Shown here in pieces: positions 45,116 to 53,560 of a stretch of 62,891 bases of DNA. Below the pieces are notes generated by a model. The model was given only the letters and a program-made list of their open reading frames with translations. It ran no database searches and was not told the DNA's origin. Within the stretch, counting starts at the first letter, position 1. Each line of letters begins with the position of its first letter. The position numbers and the translations under genes were made by a program. Source of the stretch: an uncultured Alphaproteobacteria bacterium (GTDB lineage Bacteria; Pseudomonadota; Alphaproteobacteria; Methylaequorales; Methylaequoraceae); contig CACJRF010000009.1 in NCBI GenBank assembly GCA_902595755.1, positions 1 to 62,891 on the forward strand, given 5' to 3'.

Positions 45116-45833
45116 GAATTCAAGTCTAATAAATAAATTAAAAAATATAAGTGAAAAAGAAAAACAATTTTTAGTTCAGAAAATATTTTCTAAAGTTTCA
45201 AAAAAATATGACTTAATGAATGACGTAATGAGTTTAGGTCTTCACAGAACATGGAAAAGTTATTTTGTGGATTTGATTGAAATAAACACTGAAAGTAATG
45301 TTTTAGATATCGCCTCTGGTTCTGGAGATATAATAAAATTACTTATGAAAAAGGCAGCTGCAAATTTTTTTTCACTTGATGCTAACAAAGATATGCAAAC
45401 ACAGGCAAAAAAAAAAATTAATGATAAAAATGTAAAATTCGTTAATGCATTTGCTGAAAAATTACCTTTTGAAAAAAAATATTTTGATGTTGTGACAGTA
45501 AGTTTTGGAATGAGAAATTTCTCAAATATTAATAAATCTCTAAGTCAAGTCTTTGCAGTATTAAAAGATTCAGGAACTTTTTACTGTTTAGAATTCAGTC
45601 AAATTAACAATAAAATATTAAATAATTTCTATCAGTTATATAGTAAGTTAATCCCAACTTATGGTGGTATACTTGTAAATGATAGTGATTCATATAAATA
45701 TTTAATAAAAAGTATTGAAAATTTCCCTAATCAAGTTGAATTATCAAAAAAAATGAAAGATGCTGGTTTTAAAAAAATAGAGGTGTTAGATATTATTGAT
45801 GGATTAGCTTCAATACATATTGCAAGGAAATGA
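45114..45833 (+). CDS. ubiE: Ubiquinone/menaquinone biosynthesis C-methyltransferase
   Basis: The class I SAM methyltransferase core has VLDIASGSGDIIKLL, FSLDANKDM and the UbiE signature RNFSNINKSLSQV-x-x-VLK; the N-terminal KYDLMNDVMSLGLHRTWK is typical of UbiE/Coq5. It methylates the ubiquinone ring at C-5 in an aerobic proteobacterium. I use ATG 45114; the longer frame from 45024 is mutM antisense. ubiB, normally between ubiE and coaBC in alphaproteobacteria, is missing here: coaBC follows with a 4-base overlap. Confidence 0.94.
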   Translation: MNSSLINKLKNISEKEKQFLVQKIFSKVSKKYDLMNDVMSLGLHRTWKSYFVDLIEINTESNVLDIASGSGDIIKLLMKKAAANFFSLDANKDMQTQAKKKINDKNVKFVNAFAEKLPFEKKYFDVVTVSFGMRNFSNINKSLSQVFAVLKDSGTFYCLEFSQINNKILNNFYQLYSKLIPTYGGILVNDSDSYKYLIKSIENFPNQVELSKKMKDAGFKKIEVLDIIDGLASIHIARK

Positions 45834-47029
45834 ATAACTTTTTAAAAAACAAAAAAATTCTACTGATAGTTACAGGAGGAATAGCCTGTTATCGGTCCCT
45901 TGACCTAATAAGGAAGTTACAAGAACTTGGAAGTATTGTCGAATGTATCCTAACGAAAAGTTCACTAGAATTTGTAAATCAAATTACATTTGAGAGTTTG
46001 TTAGGAAAAAAAGTGCATTCAAATCTATTTTCCTTGAGTCAAGAAAAAAAAATGAGTCATATTTATCTTGCTAATGAGATGGATATCATCCTTATTGTGC
46101 CATGTACTGCAAATTTTTTGTCAAAGATTGCTAATGGTATTGCCGATGATTTAGCATTAAATGTTTTATTAGCATCAAAAAAACATAAAGTTATTGCACC
46201 AGCTATGAATACAAATATGTGGGAAAACCCCATTGTTAAACAAAATTTAAAAAAACTTTCTAAAATTAAATTTAAAGTTCTACACCCAAAATCAGGAAAA
46301 TTAGCTTGTGGTATGAAGGGTTCTGGAAAATTAATGGATATTGATAAAATTATAGATTCTATAAACTTAATATTTTCTCCAAAGCTACTTTCAGGATTAA
46401 AAGTAATAATTACTGCAGGGCCTTCAGTCGAAAGAATAGATCCAGTCAGGTTCATTAGCAACTATTCAACTGGTTTTCAAGGATATGAAATTGCCAATAA
46501 TTTAAGTGATTATGGCGCAAATACTTTTCTTATAAGTGGGCCCACGCAACTAGAAAAACCAAAAAATCTTAAGGTTATAAATGTTGAAAGTTGTCAGGAA
46601 TTCTATAATCAGGTTGAATCAAGACTACCTTGTGACATTTTTATATCTGTTGCAGCAATTTCTGACTGGAAAATTAAAAAATATTCAAATAATAAAATAA
46701 AAAATAAACTTAATAAATTAAAATTAGAATTTACAAGAAATGACGATATTCTGAACAAAGTTTCAACTCATCCTCATCGACCAAAACTTGTGATAGGTTT
46801 TTCAGCGGAGACACAAGATTTAATTAGCAACTCAAAAAAAAAGTTAAACCAAAAGAAATGTGATTGGATTATAGCTAATAAAGTTTCCGAAAAGATGGGT
46901 TTTGGCGATGTAAAAAATAAGATTTCTTTTATTGAAAAAAATAATCTAGAAAATTGGCCCAGTATGAATAAAAGGCAAATAGCCAAAAAAATTACAAAAA
47001 AAATTGTTAATTTTTTTAAAAAAAAATAA
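45830..47029 (+). CDS. coaBC: Phosphopantothenoylcysteine decarboxylase / phosphopantothenate-cysteine ligase
   Basis: The N-terminal CoaC flavoprotein has KMSHIYLANEMD with the catalytic His, PAMNTNMW and the CoaC Cys in LACGMKGSGKL. From about residue 190 the CoaB ligase follows with ITAGPSVERIDPVRFISNYSTG. Fused, they make phosphopantetheine from phosphopantothenate in CoA synthesis. The 399-residue length is standard. It overlaps ubiE by 4 bases, then dut begins nine bases later; all three are one run. Confidence 0.97.
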   Translation: MNNFLKNKKILLIVTGGIACYRSLDLIRKLQELGSIVECILTKSSLEFVNQITFESLLGKKVHSNLFSLSQEKKMSHIYLANEMDIILIVPCTANFLSKIANGIADDLALNVLLASKKHKVIAPAMNTNMWENPIVKQNLKKLSKIKFKVLHPKSGKLACGMKGSGKLMDIDKIIDSINLIFSPKLLSGLKVIITAGPSVERIDPVRFISNYSTGFQGYEIANNLSDYGANTFLISGPTQLEKPKNLKVINVESCQEFYNQVESRLPCDIFISVAAISDWKIKKYSNNKIKNKLNKLKLEFTRNDDILNKVSTHPHRPKLVIGFSAETQDLISNSKKKLNQKKCDWIIANKVSEKMGFGDVKNKISFIEKNNLENWPSMNKRQIAKKITKKIVNFFKKK

Positions 47030-47038
47030 ATTAAAAAT

Positions 47039-47482
47039 ATGGAAAACATTCTTATTAAATATCTTAATGAAAGTAAAGATCTGTATAGACCTGAAAAAGC
47101 TACTAAAGGGAGCGCTGGTTTTGATTTATTAGCATCGATAATTAACCCTCTAGAAATCGAGGCTGGGAAATCTCTTTTAGTTCCATGTGGTTTTGCTCTA
47201 CAAATGCCTAATAATTTTGAAGCTCAAGTTAGACCTCGTTCTGGTCTAGCTTTAAAGAACTCTATAACAGTTCTTAATACACCAGGTACAATTGACTCTG
47301 ATTATAGAGGAGAGATTTGCGTAATTTTAATAAATCATGGTCAAATGTCCTTCAAAATCAATAGAGGTATGCGAATAGCACAAATTATCTTCAAAGAAAC
47401 TCCTGAAGTGAATTTGGTCGAGGTAGATGAACTTGATAATACAAAACGTGGTTCTGGTGGCTTTGGATCAACAGGGGTTTGA
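47039..47482 (+). CDS. dut: Deoxyuridine 5'-triphosphate nucleotidohydrolase
   Basis: The trimeric dUTPase motifs are present: AGFDLLA, RPRSGLALKNSI, NTPGTIDSDYRGEI, with the C-terminal P-loop-like RGSGGFGSTG. It hydrolyses dUTP to dUMP, preventing uracil incorporation and supplying thymidylate synthesis. At 147 residues it is normal. The gene order coaBC-dut is conserved. The following Rrf2 gene starts 10 bases later, although an ATG-initiated frame overlapping dut also exists. Confidence 0.97.
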   Translation: MENILIKYLNESKDLYRPEKATKGSAGFDLLASIINPLEIEAGKSLLVPCGFALQMPNNFEAQVRPRSGLALKNSITVLNTPGTIDSDYRGEICVILINHGQMSFKINRGMRIAQIIFKETPEVNLVEVDELDNTKRGSGGFGSTGV

Positions 47483-47492
47483 GAGATTAACT

Positions 47493-47933
47493 TTGTTTAA
47501 AATTCCAAAAAGAATTATTTATGCAATTGAAGCCGTTTTAGATATAGCTCTAAATTCTGGACTCGAGCCTGTTAGGAATGAGTCAATTGCAGAACGACAA
47601 GGAATACCAAAAAGATATCTTGAACAAACGCTCCAAACATTAGTTAAAAGTCGTATTTTAGTTGCTTCTAGGGGGCCTAGAGGTGGGTATAGGTTAGCTA
47701 AAGAAAGACGTAAAATTAGAATTTCTGACATAATATTATCAATAGTAGACACAAAAGATAAAGAATCAAATTTCAAATCTAAACTATCTAATAATATTAT
47801 TAAACCTTTATTAAATGAGTTAAACGAAACATGTCATAAAAAATTACAAAAAGTTACAGTTGAAGATATTTATAATCAAATAAAAAAGAGTACTAAGAAA
47901 AATAAAAAAGAGAATCTAGACTTTGTCATCTAA
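47493..47933 (+). CDS. Rrf2-family transcription factor
   Basis: The winged-helix domain shows the Rrf2 pattern: RIIYAIEAVLDIAL, ESIAERQGIPKRYLEQTLQTL and GPRGGYRLAKE. The usual cysteine triplet that ligates an Fe-S cluster is absent; only one Cys (in ETCHKK) remains, so an IscR/NsrR-like redox sensor is unlikely. I choose the TTG at 47493 with a GAGAGA motif upstream, which gives a typical N-terminus and no dut overlap. Its position before cysK resembles CymR of Gram-positives, and a role in cysteine metabolism is inferred. Confidence 0.85.
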   Translation: MFKIPKRIIYAIEAVLDIALNSGLEPVRNESIAERQGIPKRYLEQTLQTLVKSRILVASRGPRGGYRLAKERRKIRISDIILSIVDTKDKESNFKSKLSNNIIKPLLNELNETCHKKLQKVTVEDIYNQIKKSTKKNKKENLDFVI

Positions 47934-48882
47934 AACTTCAAATAAAATATACGATTCAATCGATGAAACTATCGGAAAAACACCAATGGTCAGATTAAAT
48001 AGGATAAAAAAGCATTTTAAACTTTATGGTAATATAATCGCTAAGCTAGAGTTCTTTAACCCACTTGGTTCAGTGAAAGATAGAATAGGTTTGGCAATGA
48101 TAGAAAGTGCTGAAAAAAGTGGAAAACTAAAACCCAATGCAACAATAGTTGAACCAACATCCGGCAATACAGGAATCGCACTTGCATTTATTTGTGCTGC
48201 TAGAGGGTACAAACTTGTATTAACTATGCCCACAAGTATGTCTGTAGAAAGGCAAAAGATGTTAAAATTCTTTAATGCTAAATTAGTCCTAACTCCTAAA
48301 GAAGAAGGCATGAAAGGGGCAATGAAAAAAGCACTAGATTTAAAAAAAGAAATTCCAAACTCAATAATTCTTAATCAGTTTGAAAATGAGTCTAATCCAA
48401 AAATTCACTTTGAAACAACAGCAAAAGAAATTTGGGATGATTGTGAGGGTAATATAGATTATTTAATTTCAGGTGTAGGTACTGGGGGGACAATCTCGGG
48501 AGTTGGGAGTTTTCTAAAAGCTAAAAATAACAATATTCAAATTGTAGCTGTTGAACCTGAGGATTCATCAGTTATAGCTGGGGGAGAAGCCGGGGCCCAC
48601 TCTATTCAAGGAATTGGTGCAGGTTTTATTCCTTCTATTCTTGATCTAGATATTATTGATAGAGTATTATCAATAAGTAATAGCTCCGCTTTTGAATATT
48701 CAAGAAAATTAGCAAAACTTGAGGGAATTGCAGGTGGGATATCATCAGGAGCTGTATTAGCTGCGGCGATAGAACTTAATGAAGAAAAATACATGAAAAA
48801 TAAAAATACAGTAATTATTATTCCATCGTTTGCTGAAAGATATCTGTCTACTGCCTTATTTTCTGATATGGATTATGAATAA
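47923..48882 (+). CDS. cysK: Cysteine synthase A (O-acetylserine sulfhydrylase)
   Basis: The PLP lysine is in SVKDRIG of FFNPLGSVKDRIG, the substrate loop is PTSGNTGIALA and the phosphate cup is GVGTGGTISGVG. It forms cysteine from O-acetylserine and sulfide. The start is TTG, since the frame begins SSKTSNKIYDSIDETIGKTPMV with no ATG. It overlaps the Rrf2 gene by 11 bases. The CysK-type 319-residue length and the C-terminal GISSGAVLAA block favour CysK over cystathionine beta-synthase. Confidence 0.95.
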   Translation: MSSKTSNKIYDSIDETIGKTPMVRLNRIKKHFKLYGNIIAKLEFFNPLGSVKDRIGLAMIESAEKSGKLKPNATIVEPTSGNTGIALAFICAARGYKLVLTMPTSMSVERQKMLKFFNAKLVLTPKEEGMKGAMKKALDLKKEIPNSIILNQFENESNPKIHFETTAKEIWDDCEGNIDYLISGVGTGGTISGVGSFLKAKNNNIQIVAVEPEDSSVIAGGEAGAHSIQGIGAGFIPSILDLDIIDRVLSISNSSAFEYSRKLAKLEGIAGGISSGAVLAAAIELNEEKYMKNKNTVIIIPSFAERYLSTALFSDMDYE

Positions 48883-49624
48883 ATTAAGTAATAAACAAAT
48901 TGAAAAATACTCTAGACAAATAATAATAGACTCTTTTGGTATTTCTGGTCAAAAAAAAATAATAAGTACAAAGGTTTTAATAATTGGTTGTGGCGGTCTT
49001 GGAACTTCTGCTGCACAGTATCTTTCAATGACCGGTATAAAATACTTAGGCTTAGTTGATGACGATAGTATTAGTTTAAGTAATTTAAATAGACAAACTC
49101 TTTTTACTGAAAGCGATATTGGGAGGAAAAAAGTTGAGATTCTGGAAAAAAGGCTCAAAGATATAAGTCCTGATTCTTCTATTCATAAACTTAAAATTAA
49201 ATTAAAACGAAGCAATATTGAAAAAATTTTTTCTGATTATGAATACATTCTTGATTGTAGTGATAATTTCAAAACAAGGTTTCTAATTAATGAATTTTGT
49301 TTCAAAATGAAGAAGATTTTGGTAACTGCTTCTCTACAAAACTTTGACTTACAAGCAGCAATACTAAAATCTTGGGAAGAAACCAATCCGTGCTATGAAT
49401 GTTTTTTTCCTAGTAAAAATAAATATTCACAAGATTCATGTGATCAGATGGGTATAGTTGCAACAGTTGCAGGTATTGGAGGTGCACTTCAGGGGCAACT
49501 ATTAATAAATAATGTTTTAAACAAGAATAAAAATTTTTCCCAAATAATATTACTCAGTTGTAGTGAGATAAGAATGAGAAAAATTATTTTTCATAAGAAT
49601 GAGAATTGTAAAATCTGCAAATAA
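48875..49624 (+). CDS. MoeB/ThiF/HesA-type adenylyltransferase
   Basis: The E1-like core has GCGGLGTSAAQYLSMTGI, the Asp/Arg block DDDSISLSNLNRQTLF and a zinc site formed by CYEC and a C-terminal CKIC pair; the conserved C-x-x-x-G-x-x-x-x-x-x-G stretch reads SCDQMGIVATVAGIGG. It adenylates the C-terminus of a sulfur-carrier protein such as MoaD or ThiS. I use the ATG at 48875, which overlaps cysK by 8 bases. The family member (MoeB or ThiF) cannot be decided, but the cysK neighbour suggests sulfur transfer. Confidence 0.88.
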   Translation: MNKLSNKQIEKYSRQIIIDSFGISGQKKIISTKVLIIGCGGLGTSAAQYLSMTGIKYLGLVDDDSISLSNLNRQTLFTESDIGRKKVEILEKRLKDISPDSSIHKLKIKLKRSNIEKIFSDYEYILDCSDNFKTRFLINEFCFKMKKILVTASLQNFDLQAAILKSWEETNPCYECFFPSKNKYSQDSCDQMGIVATVAGIGGALQGQLLINNVLNKNKNFSQIILLSCSEIRMRKIIFHKNENCKICK

Positions 49625-49626
49625 TT

Positions 49627-50613
49627 CTAATCGTAAACATTTTTTTTAATTATATCTGGGGGGGTTTTACCACATAAAAAGGTTGAAATATTTTTTATTA
49701 CTCTTTCCCCCATATCAATTCGACTTTCCTCTGTTGCAGAACTTATGTGAGGTAAAAGAACTACATTTTTTGATTCTAAAAGTTTTTGAGATACTTGTGG
49801 CTCATGCTCAAAAACGTCAAGCCCTGCACCACCTATTGAACCTTTATTAAGCATTGTGGCTAAAGCCTGCTCATCAACAATTTCACCTCTTGATGTGTTT
49901 ACAACTATACAATTTTTTTTTAGCATCTTAAGTCTTTTTTTTGATAAAAGATGAAATGTTTCTGGTGTGTACGGACAATGGATTGTAACAAAGTCTGAGA
50001 TAGTTAGCATAGAGTTCAAGTCTTCATAAAATCTTGCATCAAAATTTTTTTCCAATTTTTTTGGTAGTCTTTTCCTATTATGATAATTGATATTCATACC
50101 CAATGTTTGGAGTCTTTTTGCAACTGCAGAACCAATTCTCCCCATACCAATAATTCCAACTTGTTTACCTCTGATCCTTGTTCCCATAGTTTCACTTGGT
50201 CCCCAACCAGACCAATTTCCATTTACAAGGTTTTTTTGGGCTTCAAGCACTTTTCTGCTAATCATTAAAATCATTGTTAAAACAAGATCTGCTGTGTCTT
50301 CAGTCAGAACATCAGGAGTATTCGTAACTATAACTTTATTCTCTTTAGCTGTGATAAGATCCAAATTGTCTACACCATTTCCAAAATTTGATATTAACTT
50401 AAGTTTTTTTGCAGCCTTAATAATAGAAGCATCAATTGTGTCACTTATACAGGGAACTAAAATATCAATATCAGAAACTTTTTTTTTAAGTTCAGCGTAA
50501 GTATATTTTTTGTCACTTTTATTTAATATTACTGTATATTTTTTTTGTAACTTTTCTTCGATCTTTTGTGGTAATTTTCTTGTAAGGAGTATTATGTTTT
50601 TTTTTAGGTTCAT
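49627..50613 (-). CDS. D-2-hydroxyacid dehydrogenase (glyoxylate/hydroxypyruvate reductase-like)
   Basis: The NAD(P)-binding motif GIIGMGRIGSAVAKRLQTLG lies in the middle, and the catalytic triad is visible as Arg in NTSRGEIVDE, Glu in EHEPQ and His in PHISSATEES. The N-terminal segment has NFGNGVDNLDL. It reduces 2-oxo acids, with glyoxylate or hydroxypyruvate likely substrates. Length 328 is normal. It is convergent with moeB (two-base gap), and its 5' end overlaps the divergent SH3 gene by 20 bases. Confidence 0.9.
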   Translation of the reverse strand: MNLKKNIILLTRKLPQKIEEKLQKKYTVILNKSDKKYTYAELKKKVSDIDILVPCISDTIDASIIKAAKKLKLISNFGNGVDNLDLITAKENKVIVTNTPDVLTEDTADLVLTMILMISRKVLEAQKNLVNGNWSGWGPSETMGTRIRGKQVGIIGMGRIGSAVAKRLQTLGMNINYHNRKRLPKKLEKNFDARFYEDLNSMLTISDFVTIHCPYTPETFHLLSKKRLKMLKKNCIVVNTSRGEIVDEQALATMLNKGSIGGAGLDVFEHEPQVSQKLLESKNVVLLPHISSATEESRIDMGERVIKNISTFLCGKTPPDIIKKNVYD

Positions 50614-51058
50614 TAATTTTTTTATTATAATTTTTATTTTATGTATAACAATAACAGATAACTTGTATGCCTCAAAAATAATTTTTTTTTCGACAAAGTT
50701 TAATGAAGTTAATGTAAGGAATGGGCCTGGTCTAAACCACTTGCTACTTTACAAGATTTTAGTAAAAGGTTATCCATTAAAAGAAATGGGTGAGTTTAAT
50801 AACTGGAAAAAAGTACAAGACTTTTCTGGAAGAGTTGGTTGGATATCAAAGTCACAATTAAGCAGGTACAAGTATATTATTACAATTGTACCAAATCAAT
50901 ATCTATATAAATTTCCAACAAAAAACTCTAAAAGGATTGCTATTGTAAAAAAAGAGAGCCTTTTAAAAATAATTAAAGAAACTGAAGGGTGGCTTCTTTT
51001 AGAGTCTGATGGTGTTAAAGGCTGGATTACAAAAGACGCAGTATGGGGTCTAAACTAG
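50594..51058 (+). CDS. Exported SH3-domain protein
   Basis: The start is decided by a strong AAGGAG at 50584-50589, five bases before the ATG; an upstream TTG-type frame from 50510 lies antisense to the dehydrogenase. The 154-residue protein has a signal anchor (FFFRFINFFIIIFILCITI) and two SH3-like repeats: first KFNEVNVRNGPGLNHLLLYK with GRVGWIS, second KYIITIVPNQYLYKFP with GVKGWIT. These are bacterial SH3 modules that often bind cell-wall material. It ends one base from the convergent DUF3501 gene. Confidence 0.9.
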   Translation: MFFFRFINFFIIIFILCITITDNLYASKIIFFSTKFNEVNVRNGPGLNHLLLYKILVKGYPLKEMGEFNNWKKVQDFSGRVGWISKSQLSRYKYIITIVPNQYLYKFPTKNSKRIAIVKKESLLKIIKETEGWLLLESDGVKGWITKDAVWGLN

Positions 51059-51059
51059 A

Positions 51060-51650
51060 TTAGGAGTCAAAGTCCTCAACCAAAGATGTCTTTGTTGAAG
51101 AAGATAAAATACTGATATGGTGGTAATTTTCGTGATCAAAACCTAAAGAAACTTCCGAACTCATATCAGAAAATAATTTTATTTGTGATTCATCAAAATC
51201 AAAATGTAAGAAGTGAACTGATGATGCCTTACCTTCTTCATTAGTTCGATCGGTATCATCTTCAGCTCTTGAATAAATTTTATGATTACAAACTTGAATG
51301 AAAGTATTTTTTTCTATTCCTCCAATTGAATTTAAAAATTCTTTTCTAACATTTGGGTTGTCGATCTCAAACATTAGTGTAACAACCAGGCTTGTACCGG
51401 TTGGAATCAATGGGTTGTATGCCTTTAATTCGTCTTGTAATTGTTCCCGACCACCTCTTTCTATATATAACATCTCTTGGACTTGGTATAACATTGTATC
51501 AAAAGACTCAAAATAAAAAGTAGCATGTGGTCCTACATATACCCTTCTATTATTTTTATGTTCTTTAATTTTTTTCTTTATTGAATCTCTATTTTTTATG
51601 TAACTATCAATATCAATTACGTCGCTTTCAGTGATTGCTTTTTTTGGCAT
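51060..51650 (-). CDS. DUF3501 family protein
   Basis: The 196-residue protein carries the DUF3501 blocks YVGPHATFYFESFDTMLYQ and ERGGREQLQDELKAYNPLIP, and a C-terminal SSVHFLHFDF. No function is known, but in alphaproteobacteria it travels with the Fe-S CCG protein and rubrerythrin, as here. It begins one base before the preceding gene ends and is the last of that three-gene unit. The regular cohort suggests a role in peroxide or iron stress. Confidence 0.88.
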   Translation of the reverse strand: MPKKAITESDVIDIDSYIKNRDSIKKKIKEHKNNRRVYVGPHATFYFESFDTMLYQVQEMLYIERGGREQLQDELKAYNPLIPTGTSLVVTLMFEIDNPNVRKEFLNSIGGIEKNTFIQVCNHKIYSRAEDDTDRTNEEGKASSVHFLHFDFDESQIKLFSDMSSEVSLGFDHENYHHISILSSSTKTSLVEDFDS

Positions 51651-53000
51651 TTAACTCTCCTCAGATTTAAATAGTGATTTTTCTATTATTTCGATCGGGT
51701 GTGACAAGGTTTTTATAGTTCGTTCTTTATCAATTTTTTGTACCCCTTGGTTAATATGGACACCAGCCAATGGGCACTCAGATACAAGGTACTCATTTTC
51801 AAGTTGAATTGTTTTTCTTGCAACTGGTTTTCCTACTTTTAAAGCAAGGTCAAAGTTTCCCTTCTTGACTCCCCATGAACCTCCGTGACCTGAACATCTT
51901 TCGATTACATCAACTTTCAATTCAGGTATTAATTTAAGCAACTCGTTTGCTTTTTGACCTATATTCTGCGCACGAGAATGACATGATATATGAACTGTCA
52001 CTCCATTAAAATTTTGGATAGGGTTAAGTAAATTATCATCAAAAGACTGAATTTTTTGGTGAAGATATTCACAAATATCATAAGTATTTTTTGACAGTAG
52101 ACTTATATTCTCATCTTCATTATTAATGAGTGGCCATTCATATTTAAGCATTAATGTGCATGAAGGCACAATTGCTAAAACTTTATACCCATCATCTATA
52201 AATTCTTTTAAAAGTTTACTTGTATGTAATGCTTTTTTTTCCACTGATTTGATGTCTCCACCTTCCAACTGAGGCATACCGCAACATCCCTCGTAAAATA
52301 CATGTGTCTCTATATTTAATTTTTCTAATATTCGCTTTGCGGTAAATCCCAAATTTGGATTATTATAATTTACAAAGCATGTAGGGAATAAAACAACTTT
52401 TTCTTTTGATTTATTTTCTATTTTCTTATCTGATGATTTTTTACATTGATTAGAAAACGTTTTATCAAAATATTTAGGTAATTCAGCCTCTTTATCAACT
52501 TTCAAAAGTAGTTCCATAGCCCCTCTTACCATTTTATTGTTAGTATTTGTTGACCAATTTGTCAGGTTAGCAAATTTTGAAAAAGTCTTACCGTTTCTAT
52601 CAGTTTTTGTGAGTTGGTCATCAATGAATGAATGTTTATTTTTTTGACGTTTAGCATATCTATAACGAAGCATAAGGTGTGGGAAATCCAAGTTGAACTC
52701 ATGTGGAGGGACGTAAGGACACTTTGTTAGAAAACACATATCACACATCGTGCATGCATCTACAACTTTGGCGAAATCACTGCTTGCGACTCCATCTAAC
52801 TCACCTGTTTTAGATTCATCTATCATGTCAAACAGGTTAGGAAAACTCTCACAAAGATTGAAACAGCGTCTACATCCATGGCAGATATCGAAGACTCTTC
52901 TTAATTCATCGTCTAATTTTTTTTCATCTGTAAAATCTGGGTTTGACCAATCTATAACATGCCTTGTGGGTGCTCCTAGACTACCTTCTTTAGTGCTCAT
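51651..53000 (-). CDS. Fe-S oxidoreductase with two 4Fe-4S and CCG domains (HdrD/GlpC-like)
   Basis: Two N-terminal ferredoxin clusters are visible: C40, C43, C46, C50 and C83, C86, C89, C94. The C-terminal half has a CCG domain in FYEGCCGMPQLEGG and a second with the variant RCSGHGG, plus the SCPLAG block. In rubrerythrin-linked clusters this protein is thought to supply electrons to the diiron enzyme, a family-context inference. Transcription follows rubrerythrin through a strong hairpin in the 62-base gap. Length 449 is normal. Confidence 0.9.
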   Translation of the reverse strand: MSTKEGSLGAPTRHVIDWSNPDFTDEKKLDDELRRVFDICHGCRRCFNLCESFPNLFDMIDESKTGELDGVASSDFAKVVDACTMCDMCFLTKCPYVPPHEFNLDFPHLMLRYRYAKRQKNKHSFIDDQLTKTDRNGKTFSKFANLTNWSTNTNNKMVRGAMELLLKVDKEAELPKYFDKTFSNQCKKSSDKKIENKSKEKVVLFPTCFVNYNNPNLGFTAKRILEKLNIETHVFYEGCCGMPQLEGGDIKSVEKKALHTSKLLKEFIDDGYKVLAIVPSCTLMLKYEWPLINNEDENISLLSKNTYDICEYLHQKIQSFDDNLLNPIQNFNGVTVHISCHSRAQNIGQKANELLKLIPELKVDVIERCSGHGGSWGVKKGNFDLALKVGKPVARKTIQLENEYLVSECPLAGVHINQGVQKIDKERTIKTLSHPIEIIEKSLFKSEES

Positions 53001-53023
53001 CGTATTCTCTTTTTGTAAAGTAA

Positions 53024-53051
53024 AATTGGAAGGGAACGACCCCTTCCAATT
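53024..53051 (-). terminator. Strong hairpin between rubrerythrin and the Fe-S gene (attenuator-like terminator)
   Basis: An 11-bp perfect stem AATTGGAAGGG/CCCTTCCAATT with a six-base loop is the most stable hairpin I see in the window. On the minus strand it is followed by TTTTACTTT, weakly U-rich; on the plus strand by GTGTTTTTTT, which would be a better U-tract, though no plus-strand gene is nearby. The likely role is partial termination or 3'-end protection, producing more rubrerythrin than the downstream genes. Confidence 0.7.
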
Positions 53052-53062
53052 GTGTTTTTTTA

Positions 53063-53479
53063 TTAGCCCATATCAGCTAATGTTCTTTCAAATTTTCCAG
53101 CATGAGATTTCTCTGCTTTAGCGAGTGTTTCGAACCAATCTGCTATTTCGTCAAAACCCTCATCTCTTGCCGTTTTGGCCATACCAGGATACATATCTGT
53201 ATATTCATGAGTTTCACCTGCTATTGCTGCTTTTAAGTTCTCAGAAGTGTTACCTATAGGTTCGCCAGTTGCCGGATCCCCTACTTCTTCAAGAAATTCG
53301 AGATGACCATGCGCATGCCCAGTCTCTCCCTCTGCGGTTGATCTGAAGACTGCTGCAACGTCATTATGACCTTCAACATCTGCTTTTTGTGCAAAATATA
53401 GATATCTACGGTTTGCTTGAGACTCTCCGGCAAATGCTGCCTTGAGGTTCTCTTCAGTTTTACTTCCTTTTAAAGACAT
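53063..53479 (-). CDS. Rubrerythrin (diiron erythrin without rubredoxin domain)
   Basis: Two four-helix-bundle halves carry the diiron ligands: [15 protein letters not shown] plus the [10 protein letters not shown]-x-x-H, and [13 protein letters not shown] plus [10 protein letters not shown]-x-x-H. The 138-residue length and absence of C-x-x-C motifs show that the rubredoxin domain is missing, so electrons must come from another protein, plausibly the adjacent Fe-S protein. Rubrerythrins reduce hydrogen peroxide. A tandem Irr-box array lies just upstream. Confidence 0.96.
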   Translation of the reverse strand: MSLKGSKTEENLKAAFAGESQANRRYLYFAQKADVEGHNDVAAVFRSTAEGETGHAHGHLEFLEEVGDPATGEPIGNTSENLKAAIAGETHEYTDMYPGMAKTARDEGFDEIADWFETLAKAEKSHAGKFERTLADMG

Positions 53480-53532
53480 AATACCTCCATTGTTTAGTTT
53501 AATTTAATATAAGATAAATAAAATTTAAGTCA

Positions 53533-53560
53533 ATTCTAATTTAGAATAATTCTAATTTAG
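53533..53560 (-). promoter_or_regulatory. Irr box array (iron control element) upstream of rubrerythrin
   Basis: The spacer contains TTTAGAATAATTCTAAT at 53540-53556, matching the Irr/ICE consensus TTTAGAA-N3-TTCTAAA at 13 of 14 specified bases. Two perfect 7-1-7 palindromes overlap: 53533-53547 and 53541-53555, and the 12-mer ATTCTAATTTAG is repeated with a 16-base period. The irr gene itself ends 18 bases away. Repression or activation of rubrerythrin by Irr under iron limitation is inferred from known ICE function in Rhizobiales. Confidence 0.75.

Noticed and set aside
47427-47492. Rrf2 start at an ATG inside dut
   Set aside because: It adds 22 residues unlike any Rrf2 N-terminus, whereas TTG at 47493 yields the standard start and a small gap.
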